The notes beneath the pieces were generated by a model, which worked only from the letters and a program-made list of their open reading frames with translations, was not told the DNA's origin and made no database searches. A DNA stretch of 64,000 nucleotides, from the NCBI GenBank assembly GCA_013423325.1, contig BLJB01000164.1:62001-126000 (forward strand). Direction: 5' to 3'. Positions 33,542-44,311 of this stretch are shown here, in pieces. Position 1 is the first letter of the stretch. The number at the start of each line of letters is the position of its first letter. This DNA is from Usnea hakonensis. Taxonomy: Eukaryota; Ascomycota; Lecanoromycetes; Lecanorales; Parmeliaceae. Both the position numbers and the translations under genes were made by a program.

Positions 33542-35131
33542 ATGGCCGAAAGGTCGACTGGCAGACATCATTCCCTAATCATCAGCCCTCCTCCTTCTAT
33601 ACTGGAGGTTGACCAAGTAGACAGCCTTTATCTATCTGCCATGCTATCAGTCGCTAACAAATTCAGAATTCTAAATCAAGTGGTGTCTCGATGTAAGTCA
33701 ACATAGCCCTACCATCTAATGGGTTGCTCTGGCTTACCACGTTTTTTCCAAGACCTCTCAATCCTGCCTCGATTACCTCCAGTAGCACCGAGTGGGAATG
33801 GGAGAATGGCAGAAGGTAAGTGACCAGTCTGGCAATCATGCGCCCCTACTCACAATTCGCATAGATATCACGCGCACAGAGCGGGTAGCTATCCATTGCC
33901 CAATGACGAGGTACCTACCTGTCTTCTCTGTTACGGCTCATCCATCCGTTGTCAAAGCCCCCTTTGTAACTTGATGTATGATGCTAATGCTCCAACCCCG
34001 CAGCCTGAACTCGACAGACTAGATCTCAAACACCACATAATGATGTTACTAAGCGATGGTCATCTGCATCTTGCGCCTCTAGTCAATCCTGAAAAAGTAC
34101 TGGATATTGGGACAGGTACGGGAATATGGGCAATACAGATGGGAGATCAATATCCAGAATCTACCGTCATTGGAACAGATCTATCTCCAGTACAGCCATC
34201 GTGGTATGAATATCTGTCACTCGTCGAAGAGCAGAGCGAAAGGTTTCGCGCTGATTATATCATAGTGTTCCTCCAAATGTCCGCTTCGAGATTGACGATG
34301 TAGAAGAGAAAGAATGGACCTGGCCGGACAATCATTTTGACTACATCCACTCGAGATTTATGGTTGCCTCTATATCTTCCTGGCCGCGTCTCGTACGGAA
34401 AGCTTTCCAGTTCGTCTGACACCTGCGTTTTCAACTTTAACCAAGACTAATAATCCTTGCGTGCAGGCACTGTAAACCTGGTGGCTACTTCGAGTTGCAA
34501 GAGCTTGATCCTCGCTTCGTATCAGACGATAGGTCTTTAACCGAAGACAGTACATTGGCTTACTATTCGCGACTTATGTGTGAAGCTTCAGCAGAGTACA
34601 ACAGGCCTGTTCCACATCACCATGAGTACTTTGCCTGGTTTGAAAAGGCCGGGTTTGTGGATATAAAGCAGGTTTTGCTCAAATCTCCTACCAATCCCTG
34701 GCCGAAGGACAAAAAGTTGAAAGAGGTCGGGAGGTACCAACTGCTTGCACATATCGAGGGTCTTGAAGGCGTGAGCATCGGATTACTATCTCGGGTGTAT
34801 GACTGGAAGCCAGAAGAAGTCAAAATACTCATGGCAAAGCTTCGACCAGAGCTGAAAGAGAGATCTATACATTCATATCAGGCTACGTGAGTCCGCTTTA
34901 GTGAAATTTTCCGAGTAATCGTGCTAAACGTGTAACAGCGTTGTCATAGTAGGACGCAAACCAGAAATAGCTCATGGACTAGATACTTTGGCTGGCGCAA
35001 ACCTATATGGCCCAGCTCCATTGACGCCTGAAAGCTACACAGCAAGTCCTCGAGGCATGTCAGCACTGCCGAGAGAATCGGGAGAATTCACCGAGGGACA
35101 ACAAGCTGATTCTGAATCGCAATTGGAGTAG
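33542..35131 (+). CDS. SAM-dependent methyltransferase (fungal LaeA/UMTA-like group)
   Basis: Eight exons: 33542-33616, 33667-33692, 33753-33815, 33865-33910, 34004-34203, 34266-34409, 34467-34886 and 34939-35131; 388 residues. The N-terminal part has WENGRRYHAHRAGSYPLPNDE, the entry block of this fungal group. The Rossmann SAM site is VLDIGTGTGIWAIQMGD (motif I), followed by VIGTDLSPVQPS, then VRFEIDDVEEKEWTWPDNHFDYIHSRF and HCKPGGYFELQELD. These enzymes include regulators and tailoring enzymes of secondary metabolism; the substrate cannot be told. At the exon 5/6 junction a Cys replaces the usual Trp after QPS. The downstream neighbour is an acyltransferase, so a small biosynthetic pair is possible. 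Confidence 0.88.
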
Positions 35132-35867
35132 GGTCTCCCATCAGTGAGACCAAGGATGTTCTACCAGTGGCTCCTGCTCTGGAAGCATTTACAATTCGAA
35201 AGCCTTATTAACCCTCCTGTATCTGTTGATGGTATAGCCTATCATCCTCCTGTCATCATCCTACAAGTCACATGCGCAAATGGACCTCCTGGAGCTGGCC
35301 ATATTGGGGTGATTCGACATTGATTGGGCCTTGTACGCGGACATGGTGCAGTTGCAACGACAAAAATGACGGATTTCTCCGAATATGTTCTTGATGAAAG
35401 TACGTATTTATGACAACATGTTGCGTGCATTGCGCTTGCGAGACGAATCAATAACGCGGAAGAAAGCCAACGGGTACTTGCGACAGATTGATCCCTTAGC
35501 GATGCAAAATGGTGTTCGACCTAAGGTAACTTAGGTGTCTTGTTTGGCGCTACGGGCTACCTAATGTTTAGTGCTGTTACCTTACCTTAGTCCGAGGGGT
35601 TTTGCGGACTGCATACTTAATTTCGACCTTTTCCAAACGTATGACTCACCTTGCTGTCGCTTTACATTCAGCCATGGCGGTGTGCATGTTAAAGGGAAAG
35701 AAGGCGCAAAGGTGTCACCTATGTATATTATTCTGGCTCTATGGTCTGCTTTCCAGTGCAGCCATATAGAGCGATTTCAGTGAGATAGCAAATCTTATAA
35801 TCGACGCCCGTCTGCAAGGTCTTTTCAATCGAGTACTTTGAATATTAATACAATAGGACCATGTGCG
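35132..35867. promoter_or_regulatory. Intergenic/promoter of the acyltransferase gene
   Basis: This 736-bp gap carries CTAAGGTAACTTAGGTG and TTACCTTACCTTAG blocks around 35521-35590. A short stretch near 35660-35790 has a small open frame with no family features. Nothing else was recognised. Confidence 0.4.
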
Positions 35868-37557
35868 ATGGCAATTTCAATTCATTCTCGCTCTCGCATT
35901 TTCCCAGAGTCTCATGTTCTTTCTGCCCAGCCTAAAGTCAAATCGCTGTCCATCATCGATGCGACCGTGTTGAACTTCGCAAAAAGCGCTTGCGTTTGGT
36001 TCTACGATGACCCCCTTGACATCGGTCTACTGACAACAAGTCTGCGTAAGACTCTGAACGCCTATCCTCAATGGGTGGGCCAGCTGCGCTTTGCCGAGTA
36101 CGATCGCGATGCCGGACATGGTCATCGTCAAGGGCGTTTGGAGTTAGCTTATGGGTCGCCGTCTGATCCAGGCGTTGAGTGCATCCTCGCCGAGGCTGAC
36201 TTGCCCAAATCATCCCTACTTCCTCCCGATAAGACCGCAGACTGCTGGGATGCTACGCATGTCGATTACGGAAGGTTTCTAGACGAGGAAACCAATTTCG
36301 CACTTCACGACACCAAAGAATACGACGGGCTACCCTCCATGAAGGTCCAATTCACAACCTTCAAAGATGACAACAGCGCCATAGCCGTCGCCGTCGGCAT
36401 GGTTCACTCCCTTGCAGATGCCGCCGCGCTCCTCACCTTCATGAAAGATTGGGCCGCTACGAACCGTGCCCTCTCGTCCTCGAAGCCCGTCCCAAACTTA
36501 CAACCTCTCTTCAACCCATCCCTCATTGACGCAGCCGCAGCCGGCGACATCGACGTCCAACATCCCGACCCTTCCATCCTCCGCGTCGCCGCCCAATTAC
36601 CTGTGCACCGCTTCGACTACTGGGCCTCTGCCGGTCCTTCGACCCCACCATGGTCTCTCCCACTCACCAAAATCCCTCAAGAACTCGCTTCCCACAAACA
36701 AAACATTGTACTCGGAAACCCCGTCCCGTACCATACCTGGGACACCACGGCCCCCGTCTCACACGCGACATTCTTCTTCTCCCCCGCCGAAACGCACGCC
36801 ATCTATCTCTGCGCCGCCAAGAATAGCGAGACTCGCATCTCGCATCAAGATGCCCTGCTCGCCCATCTGTGGGCCGCTCTCATTCGCGCCCGGGGTCTGA
36901 AAGAGGGCGAGGAACATTTCCTGGACATCAGCGTTGACGGGCGGCGGCGTTTGGAAAAGCCGTTGGCGCCTGCGTTCATTGGCTCGCCAATCTTCAACGC
37001 TGGCGTCTCTACCAGAGTGACGGCGACGACTTACTCTGTGAGCGGTGCGAAGGATTTATCGGACAGAGCGGCTGCTATTCGCAATACGGTTGCCAAGTTT
37101 GATGGGGAGAAGCTGGCGGCGCTGCTGCATGAGATGTGTTTTGAGTAAGTATGTTTCTTGGGATGAAATCCTCCCGGTTGGTAGGATATTGGAGCTACTC
37201 CATATTCGCGGGAGCAGAAAGCTCCTGCACTCCTCCACGTTCGTCTTGTCACTCGAGAAAATTGCCATGCCTCAGCGTCAAATACCTCCCGCCTTCCTTC
37301 AAAGCATCTCGTTTCCCGATCCATTACTCCCAACCCTTCCCAATAACGGACCACGCTGATTCCAATAACCGTACAGATTAAGCGCGCAGAGGCGCTGGAA
37401 CTGCTTTTTGGGCGATTACCACTGTATGATAACGTCCTGGATCGGTATCGGCGTCGACGAGGTAGTTTTCGAAGAGGGCAAGAGGGTGAGATGGGTGGAA
37501 CCTTTGCTACCACCGTGTGATGGGGTCGTGGTTGTTGGTGAGGGTGGGGTTCGACGA

Positions 37558-37611
<54 letters not shown>

Positions 37612-37761
37612 AATTTAGATAATGATGGGAAGGATGGAGGGCGTGAGAGGAAGAAAGAGTGGTGGCGTAAGGGGGTTAGTCTCAATGTTTATCTTAGGAG
37701 TGATGTTATGGGGAGGTTGATGGAGGATGAAGGACTGAGGATGTTTGCGGATGGGGGGTGA
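35868..37761 (+). CDS. BAHD-like acyltransferase (transferase family) with a poly-Asp insert
   Basis: Two exons: 35868-37144 and 37377-37761, 553 residues. The intron is long for this window (232 nt); the acceptor ACAG gives FELSAQRRWNCFLG in frame. The catalytic HxxxD motif is HSLAD at residues 180-184. Other family-like stretches are TLNAYPQWVGQLRF, SHQDALLAHLWAALIRAR, and DISVDGRRRLEKPLAPAFIGSPIFNA. Such enzymes move acyl groups from acyl-CoA to hydroxyls or amines. The C-terminal DFGWG-type motif appears degenerate (DEVVFEEGK), and an uninterrupted 18-residue Asp tract (GAT repeat) lies just after it. These two features leave it open whether the enzyme is fully active. The start is the first in-frame ATG. 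Confidence 0.82.
37558..37611 (+). repeat. GAT trinucleotide repeat, 18 units, coding for poly-Asp
   Basis: Eighteen consecutive GAT codons in exon 2 of the acyltransferase. No interruptions, so the length is probably variable between isolates. Confidence 0.97.
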
Positions 37762-38696
37762 TGGTGGTTGTTGACTTGATTCTTGGAGCGAAGTTAGGTA
37801 CACGGGATGGCCGAAGAAGGAAAAGATTTATAGAGGATATTCAGAGGCAGATATCGAGGAAGAGGGTCATCAAAGACAGAAGGCGCGGGTGTAATGCAAC
37901 GACGGAGGAGGGAGTGGGAGTGGTTTGCCGGAGAGACTTAGAGTAGGGGAACCAGGTATCTTCTGTAGGCATCACCGGATTCGAAGCCTGGAACTTGGAT
38001 ACATTCGAGGCATAGTAATGCAATAGAGGAATATGAGCATAGCGAGATGAAAGCAATCGATGGCCGTTTCCAGGGCAAAATGATTTTTGAATAGGAAAGG
38101 CATTCAAAGCGAGAGGTGTCACGTCCATGATCTAAGTATAAGAACGGAACCAAGCTAGAGTTGAACAACCGGAATGTCGACTTGAGCACATGGGCTTTTG
38201 AGTCGGGTTACCATCTTTCTTCATACAGTATTTACACAAGCTTTGAACCCAGCAAGTAAGAAGGGCAGGGACCCTTTAGCAAAGCAATCCCTGTTGTCGC
38301 TGGTCCGAAACATTCAATGCAGTGTGACTGAACGCTGCCTTCGACTAATCTCGCAAAGAAAGGATTGACGAATTGCTGTCGCGGCACTTGCTGGCCTTTG
38401 CAACTTCCGCGTCATAGTGACTCCCCATCCAACACCTCTCGTTCTCCCTTGCATGCTGAAGCTCAAGAACACATATGTTTGGCGTAGAGCTCAATCTTCT
38501 CTCCGTCTGGCGCCCAATCAAAGCGAAACTTGTTCTGGCTTCGTGACTGATGCGCTGTGTCCCGTGGACTTTTCGTGTCTGTCGAGCTCCGTCAACATGA
38601 GATCGAGGCGAATGACTGAAGGCTGGAATGCTACCTGATTTATCATATCCACACTCCCCTCACCCCAGCACAGCATACCCAATTTACAAATGTTAA
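37762..38696. other. Intergenic between converging genes
   Basis: A 935-bp gap between the acyltransferase (plus) and FMC1 (minus) 3' ends. Short frames at 37841-38189 on the minus strand overlap each other and show no domain. No RNA gene or repeat was seen. Confidence 0.4.
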
Positions 38697-39005
38697 TCAT
38701 CCTTTCTTCTCGCGCCACTCCTCCGGCAAATCCATCCCCACCCTCCTCGCCGTCAGCCGAACCTTCTCTTCCTCATCCATCGACATTCCAGGATTATATC
38801 TCTCCAACAGCGTGGCGTACATCCTCTGCGCCTTGGTATATTGGATATACTGTTCCGTTTCGTCAATTTGTACGGGGGTGGAATTGGAGGAGATGGTGCT
38901 GCGGATGCGTTGCTGGATGGGGGAGGAGGTGGAAAGTGGTCGGTGGGGTAGCTCGCGTAGGAACGAGCGGTAGAGTGAGCGGAGGTGGGAGGGTGAGGGT
39001 GCCAT
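38697..39005 (-). CDS. FMC1: Fmc1-type LYR protein (mitochondrial ATP synthase assembly factor)
   Basis: Single exon, 102 residues, starting at ATG 39005 (MAPSPSHLRSLYRSFLRELPHR). The N-terminal LRSLYRSFLREL is a classic LYR-type helix of the complex I LYR superfamily. The spacing to SPIQQRIRS and the helical YIQYTKAQRMYATLLERYNPG match Fmc1, which is about 100 residues long. Fmc1 helps assemble the F1 part of ATP synthase in the mitochondrial matrix. The frame is open 39 bases upstream, but the conserved N-terminus begins at this Met. The inverted-repeat element at 39205-39411 lies about 200 bp upstream of the start, in its promoter. Confidence 0.85.
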   Translation of the reverse strand: MAPSPSHLRSLYRSFLRELPHRPLSTSSPIQQRIRSTISSNSTPVQIDETEQYIQYTKAQRMYATLLERYNPGMSMDEEEKVRLTARRVGMDLPEEWREKKG

Positions 39006-39094
39006 TGTCTGATGAGGAGTTGACTGTATAGATGTTGAAACCAATTTTGTTTTTGAATGACGCTCTCGATTGTGATAGAGATCCTTATTGGTTG

Positions 39095-39111
39095 CCCTAG
39101 CCCTAACCCTA
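39095..39111. repeat. Short telomere-like repeat (CCCTAG-CCCTAA-CCCTA)
   Basis: Just under three units matching fungal telomere repeat (TTAGGG on the other strand), one with a variant base. It lies about 90 bp upstream of the FMC1 start codon. Confidence 0.6.
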
Positions 39112-39204
39112 TTTCATCACTATCAAGACTCTACTCTCCGCAAGCAAAAGAAGGTATGCAACATGCATAGAGGTATAGCTCAAATGATGCCGATCTTCTC
39201 AGTT

Positions 39205-39411
39205 CTCGTGCTGCCGAGAGAACAATCACGCACCAATCATATGTCTAGACCAATCACTAGAGGTCGACACTAAGGAATCAGACCAATCAGAAGCCTTATT
39301 CCAGGTACCTCTTGGCATTTTCGCTTCTTCACCGTAGGCCAAATATTGGCTAAAGCGTACTTAGTAAGCAACAATCTGATTGGTGCGTGATTGTTCTCTC
39401 GGCAGCACGAG
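39205..39411. mobile_element. MITE-like element with 35-bp perfect terminal inverted repeats
   Basis: Bases 39205-39239 and 39377-39411 are exact reverse complements over 35 bp, with a 137-bp spacer; total 207 bp. The arm begins CTCGTGCTGCCGAGAGAACA. The spacer repeats ACCAATCA several times, echoing the inner end of the arms, and encodes no protein. This is the structure of a miniature inverted-repeat transposable element. I could not see a clear target-site duplication (left flank TCAGTT, right flank TACCTT), so the class is unknown and a non-transposon hairpin remains possible. Confidence 0.65.
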
Positions 39412-40325
39412 TACCTTACCTACCTTACCTTACCACTTGCCTCAGTCCCCTCGGTCCCTCAGACCTGCCAAGCCAGGTGAGTACCTTACCTTAGGTGAGG
39501 CAGGTAAGCAACTGCGCAACCCACCCCTACCACCACCCATACTCCTCTTTCTATACTTGCCCAGCTCCAAGTTGGCGCATGATATGAGCTCGACCGCTTA
39601 GGACGTCCATCGCTCTAAGTAGCGTGCCATAAAAGCTCCGATGGCAAGGACCCTTTCCATAGTCCAGCTAGATCCTCATCATCTAGACATGATTGCACTC
39701 GCTTTGCAAGGCCTGATGTCGCCACCAATTTGTCCTCCGCGAAGATGTGGAAACTCTTCGACATCGCCTCTTCCTCAGAAGCATTAATCTGGGATCTTCG
39801 CTATCAGCGTCAATGTCGTCTCGAGAGCGGTCCATCAGGAGGATGACACTGGTGGCAAAGCCTGATGAGACGACCGTGTCAGTTGCGGAAAGCTTTCAAT
39901 TGCCTCCTAATTCAGAAAAGATTCGTCCAAAGTACCAGCAAATTCGCTAAGAACCAGATATTAGCGAAGTTGACATGGCTCTGTGTGCTTATGCAGTAAG
40001 CAGAAGTCGCCTTTCTTGAACATGATTACACAAATTGCAGAGCATCAAATGCAGCGCAGCCGCAAATCTTACACACCTTAACGATCAGAGCCCAGTAACA
40101 ACGACTATACGTCTGCAGACATTGGACGAAGGATTCTCTGACAAAAAAGCGAATTTTGGCTTTCTGCGTATAATGCAACAAAATTCGTACAACTAATATA
40201 TACTGCTGAATAACGCTGAGAAGTGAAAAGGGTATCAATGCTGAAACTTTTTTGCCACACGACTATCCTGACCCCAAACCACAGTCATGCGACCAACTCC
40301 AATAATGAATAAAGCATTTCGTATC

Positions 40326-42535
40326 TTACATAATGCTGACTCCTCCCCCAGCCAGCATCCATCCCAACAAAGCTAATCCCGCACTAACGGCCTTACCGCT
40401 GGAAGCAGCGCCTTTCGAGGGCTTGGGACTCGGTGTAAATGTTGCAGTGAAGACGCCAGTCAGTACTACGCTGGTCGTACTCGGGGAGCTGCCCTTTTCA
40501 GAAGGCGCTGGCGCTGGCGTTGTCGACGAGGTCGGGTAGGTCCCAGGGTAGCCTGCTATCACCGCAACCGAGGACGGAGGGGGTTTCCAGTCGCTAGCCT
40601 CATTGTAAAGTACACCATTGATGATGAGGCCTTGGCCTTGCTGTAGCATCACTTTCTGGTCATTCGTACAGGTGTTCTCGATATTTCGGACCCAGCAAGT
40701 CGGTTCCAACTGATCGGGCGCCTTGCTGGTTGCCGTGGCATTTGCGGTACCGTTGCTCGTATAAGTTGATAGATTCGCAGCTTCACCAAGCGAGATGTCA
40801 TTGCCACTAATGATCCTCGTAAAGACGGTAAAGGCAGTCTCTGGCTGATATGCAGGTATGAGATGGCCGGCATTGTAGATTCGAGAGAACGAGAGGTTGC
40901 CATACTGACGAACTACACCGCCAATGTATGTGGTATTGATGACTATGTCGGCGTAACCGGCCGTATAGAACGGCGAGTATCCGGCCGCTTGCGCTGCTAT
41001 AGAAAATGAGATTGCCTCTCCACCAAACCAATTGCATATGTAATCACGATCTCCGTACACTAGAGCGACGCGAACGCCTTTTGAGAGTAAATAAGCCATT
41101 TCGCCGATGTGGTCTCCACGTTCATAGTCCCCCGTCTGGAGGAAAGCTTGGGCAACGGCTGTGCTGGTCTGGCTATAATTCACAGCGACACCAATTGCAG
41201 CTTGGACATCTGCATTGTTAAGATACTCTAGATATGTACTAGGCGGAAATGGGTCCGGCACGACCTGAGTGATATCGTACACATCACGACCAGACGAGTA
41301 GTATGGCCCAAAAACCTCGTTATTGCAGGTGTTCTGAGCATTCGCGCAGATTTGGTTCACATTGGCAACATCCCCGTCGTTTTGAGGATCTTGAGCAGAA
41401 ACGGCGTCTCTACAAGACTGTATGAGCTGCTGACATCCATTTGCACTTAAAAAGCTGCTAGCGGCGGCTTGCTGATCAACAAGTGACAGTGCCTGGATTC
41501 CATACGTATTATTATTGGCAAATATCGGGTAATATTTTCCTTGAACCAGGTCATCAACGCATCCTTGCATGATTCCAAGAGAAGACAAATGTATATCCAA
41601 AGTTCCATTTCTCGGTATGGAGCCATTCTTGCGCAGCAGATTTTGATGCTCCCAAAGAGTGGCAAACGCAGGGCCATATTTTCCGCCATAGCTCTCCGCA
41701 AAAAGATTGACACCGACAGCTCCAGGCTTTGTACTGTTCGAGTATGTGCCTGGATTGTATTGAGGAAATGCTCCAAGGAAGCCTTGTAACATATGCCATA
41801 TTGCGTGTGCAGCAATTTGGGTGGTGTTTGCTGTCGAGTTGTCGTTATTGGAGCTGAACGTACCGTTGAGGAACGTATAGCTTGGCTGCCCAGATGGCAC
41901 GTCCAAAGCAGGCTCGGAGACGATGGAGGTAAACAGATTCAAAGATCCATTGGTTGGCGTGTCGTAGGAGAAGCCCGCCTGATTTGGCTCGTCAACGTAC
42001 AGCATGTTGCTGCTTCGATCCCAGCCCCATTCGTTAATCTGTGTACCGAGCTGGTCTTGGGCAGTTTCCACCACTTGACACGGTCCATTCTCTTGAAATA
42101 ACCCGACCATGCTGCTGCTTCCCGGTCCGCCGTTTAGGTATATTGTAAGAGGAGCAGTGCTTGAATTCGTCCGAGCCTCAATAAACCAAAAAAACGTGTT
42201 GATTGAGTAGTTTTGCTGTATGGGGGCGAGGGTGAAAGGCGGGAGAGTAACGTATCCAGTATATTGCTTTTGATATGGGAATGCTGTTGTACACGTGCCG
42301 GCTGGCGGCGACCTAAAGCGTATAGTGATGTTGCCATTAATCGGAGAATGCAGCGTGGTGATGTTGGACTGTGGACTGATGGGCGAAGGAAATTGGCAAT
42401 CTGAAAGTGGAACATGAATGAGGAGGGTCAAGACCAAGGCTAGAAGGCTCGAGAAGGCCTTGAATGTTCGCTGCTGAGGTTATTATTTTGATGAACAAGC
42501 ATACAGAAGCCACGCACCAGTTTCGAATATACCAT
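40326..42535 (-). CDS. GPI-anchored serine carboxypeptidase (peptidase family S10)
   Basis: Two exons: 42535-42518 (MVYSKL) and 42473-40326, 721 residues; the 44-nt intron is needed because the long frame has no upstream ATG. The N-terminus then forms a signal peptide (KAFSSLLALVLTLLIHVPLSDC). S10 features are IYLNGGPGSSSMVGLFQENGP (oxyanion region), catalytic Ser267 in AESYGG, Asp483 in YGDRDYICNW and His543 in NAGHLIPAYQPE. Many N-glycosylation sites (NxS/T) are present. The C-terminus is a Ser/Thr/Pro linker followed by SSGKAVSAGLALLGWMLAGGG, a GPI-attachment-like signal, so the enzyme is probably bound to the cell surface. It should remove C-terminal residues from peptides at acidic pH. 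Confidence 0.92.
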
Positions 42536-44311
42536 CCTTGTCTTGTTCCCCGTCGTTGGACAGCTGCGAATCTTGCAGGACCTTGATTTGCGATAATGTC
42601 GTTTCCATGGACCTTGTTCAGATTGGTCTTGCGAATGCCGGCACTGAAGAAGGACAGGAATTGTAGATAATTTCAGCCAGGGGTATCTGCTCGTTAAAAT
42701 GATATGACAACAAAGGATAAAGCTAAAGAGGCAAAGGAGTATATGTCAAAGTAAGGATTGAATGAAGGATTGCATTGGGCTATGCATGAGCGACTCCGTT
42801 AGTACTTGAATGACGCCGGAAGAGCGGCAGGAATGATTGAATGACGCAAGATTGATCGAGACGGGGGGTATGTATAGAGTAGAAAAGAGATTAGAAGTAA
42901 TAGAGGAAAAGCAAAGAAGCAAATCCAATATGTGGAATTGATTAATAGAGTATGAAGTATCTAAAGTATCAATATCCCGAAAATTTAAAAGGCAGATGAT
43001 CCTGCACTCTGCATATGTACTCTAATACCTTAAATTTGGTCCGAGATTGGGCATCTACTTTACCTTTACTCTACCTTTACTTTATTCATCTACGTATTCT
43101 ATCTCCACAAGACATTGCAATATTCCTTGTATCAAGTACACGAATCCAATCCTTATTTTACTGAGCACGTTTGTATTCATGCTCGATAAAGCATGTCCGC
43201 CCTACTTATGTTCCTATTTTGGAAATGTCGTCTTGACGAGGTATCCTCTTCTGTTAAGGATCTACCCCTTAAAGTAAGGTTCATTCATTAATTCAAGCGC
43301 TTAATGTGCTGATGTGGTCGTAGTCTTTCGAGCATCTTTCTTTGGAAAATATATTATCAGACACACATCTTTGCATGCTCAAACAAGATCAAAGCGCAGA
43401 GCGAGATTGACCGTATCATTCGATATACAACACCTTAATCCGTAAGGTAGTCAGCAATTCTTGCGGCGGTCAGTCGAAGAAGATCAATGCCTGACACTGT
43501 CGTGAAAGACATTGGCGGGGTCGTTGGAGCAGGTTGAGTCAATTGTTGCCATTATGGTAAAGTAATATTACCTTAGATTATTCCAGCGACGTCGTGAAAT
43601 TATTACCCTACTTTACGGAGTACTCTATTGTGAGATGCTCGGCTCGTGCGGAAAAGCAGCTCACGACGTCAGGCCCCCAAGGACGCTAATCGGGCCTGTG
43701 GCTTAGCGGATGTACCCGTCTTGCATCTTTCGATCCGAGGGTCCGAGAGGGCGGGCCAAGACCCAAGACCCAGGACCCAAGAAAAAAGACAAGACAAGAG
43801 CCAAGAAGAGCTAGTAGCACTGCCACAATGCGCCAAGCCAGAGTTAATTTTGATAGGCAGGGCATCTTGATTTCTTGGAGGAATCAACAGTTTTCCGAGG
43901 GAATCCACGTCAAACATGTCCATACTAGTGGCTCAATCCAGTGCTAAAGGGAACGCCTACCACCAAAATTTGGTGGGAATCTTTACGGGAGACAAAGGAC
44001 GTCGTCAGCATTACTCACTCTAATCATCAGCATACCTTTGTCCTTTCCACCAACTACCGACAATTGCTTGCCCAGCATACGCTTAGTCCAATTGGCCTCG
44101 AGCGTCCAAGGGCTTTGTCAGTAATTAAGAAGATACTTGCCGCCAAAACGGATCCGCAACGGTGAATATGTGTAAGTAGAAAACCCTCAAACTACTTATC
44201 TACCCACCTCACCTCTCTCACATCGCTCGCCCTCATTATTTGCGTGTGCTCTTTGTCCTAAGCCACTCTCTTCCCTCATTCCTCACTCACTTTGCAAGAC
44301 TGACAAGCACC
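42536..44311. promoter_or_regulatory. Divergent intergenic region between the carboxypeptidase and the CAX antiporter
   Basis: A 1.8-kb gap with two promoters pointing outwards. It holds TACCTTAAA/CTACTTTACCTTTACTC blocks at about 43026-43085, CCTTAAAGTAAGG near 43267 and TACCTTAGATTATT near 43570. A degenerate CCAAGAC tandem lies at about 43756-43785. No coding exon was recognised. CT-rich leader sequence begins at about 44200. Confidence 0.45.

Larger units (their letters stand above)
39006..40325. promoter_or_regulatory. Intergenic, 1.3 kb, FMC1 promoter side and 3' side of the carboxypeptidase gene
   Basis: This gap holds a telomere-like CCCTAG/CCCTAA run (39095-39111), the hairpin element (39205-39411) and, directly after it, a dense TACCTTACC/TTAGGTGAGG block (39411-39510). 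The rest shows no coding feature. Confidence 0.55.
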
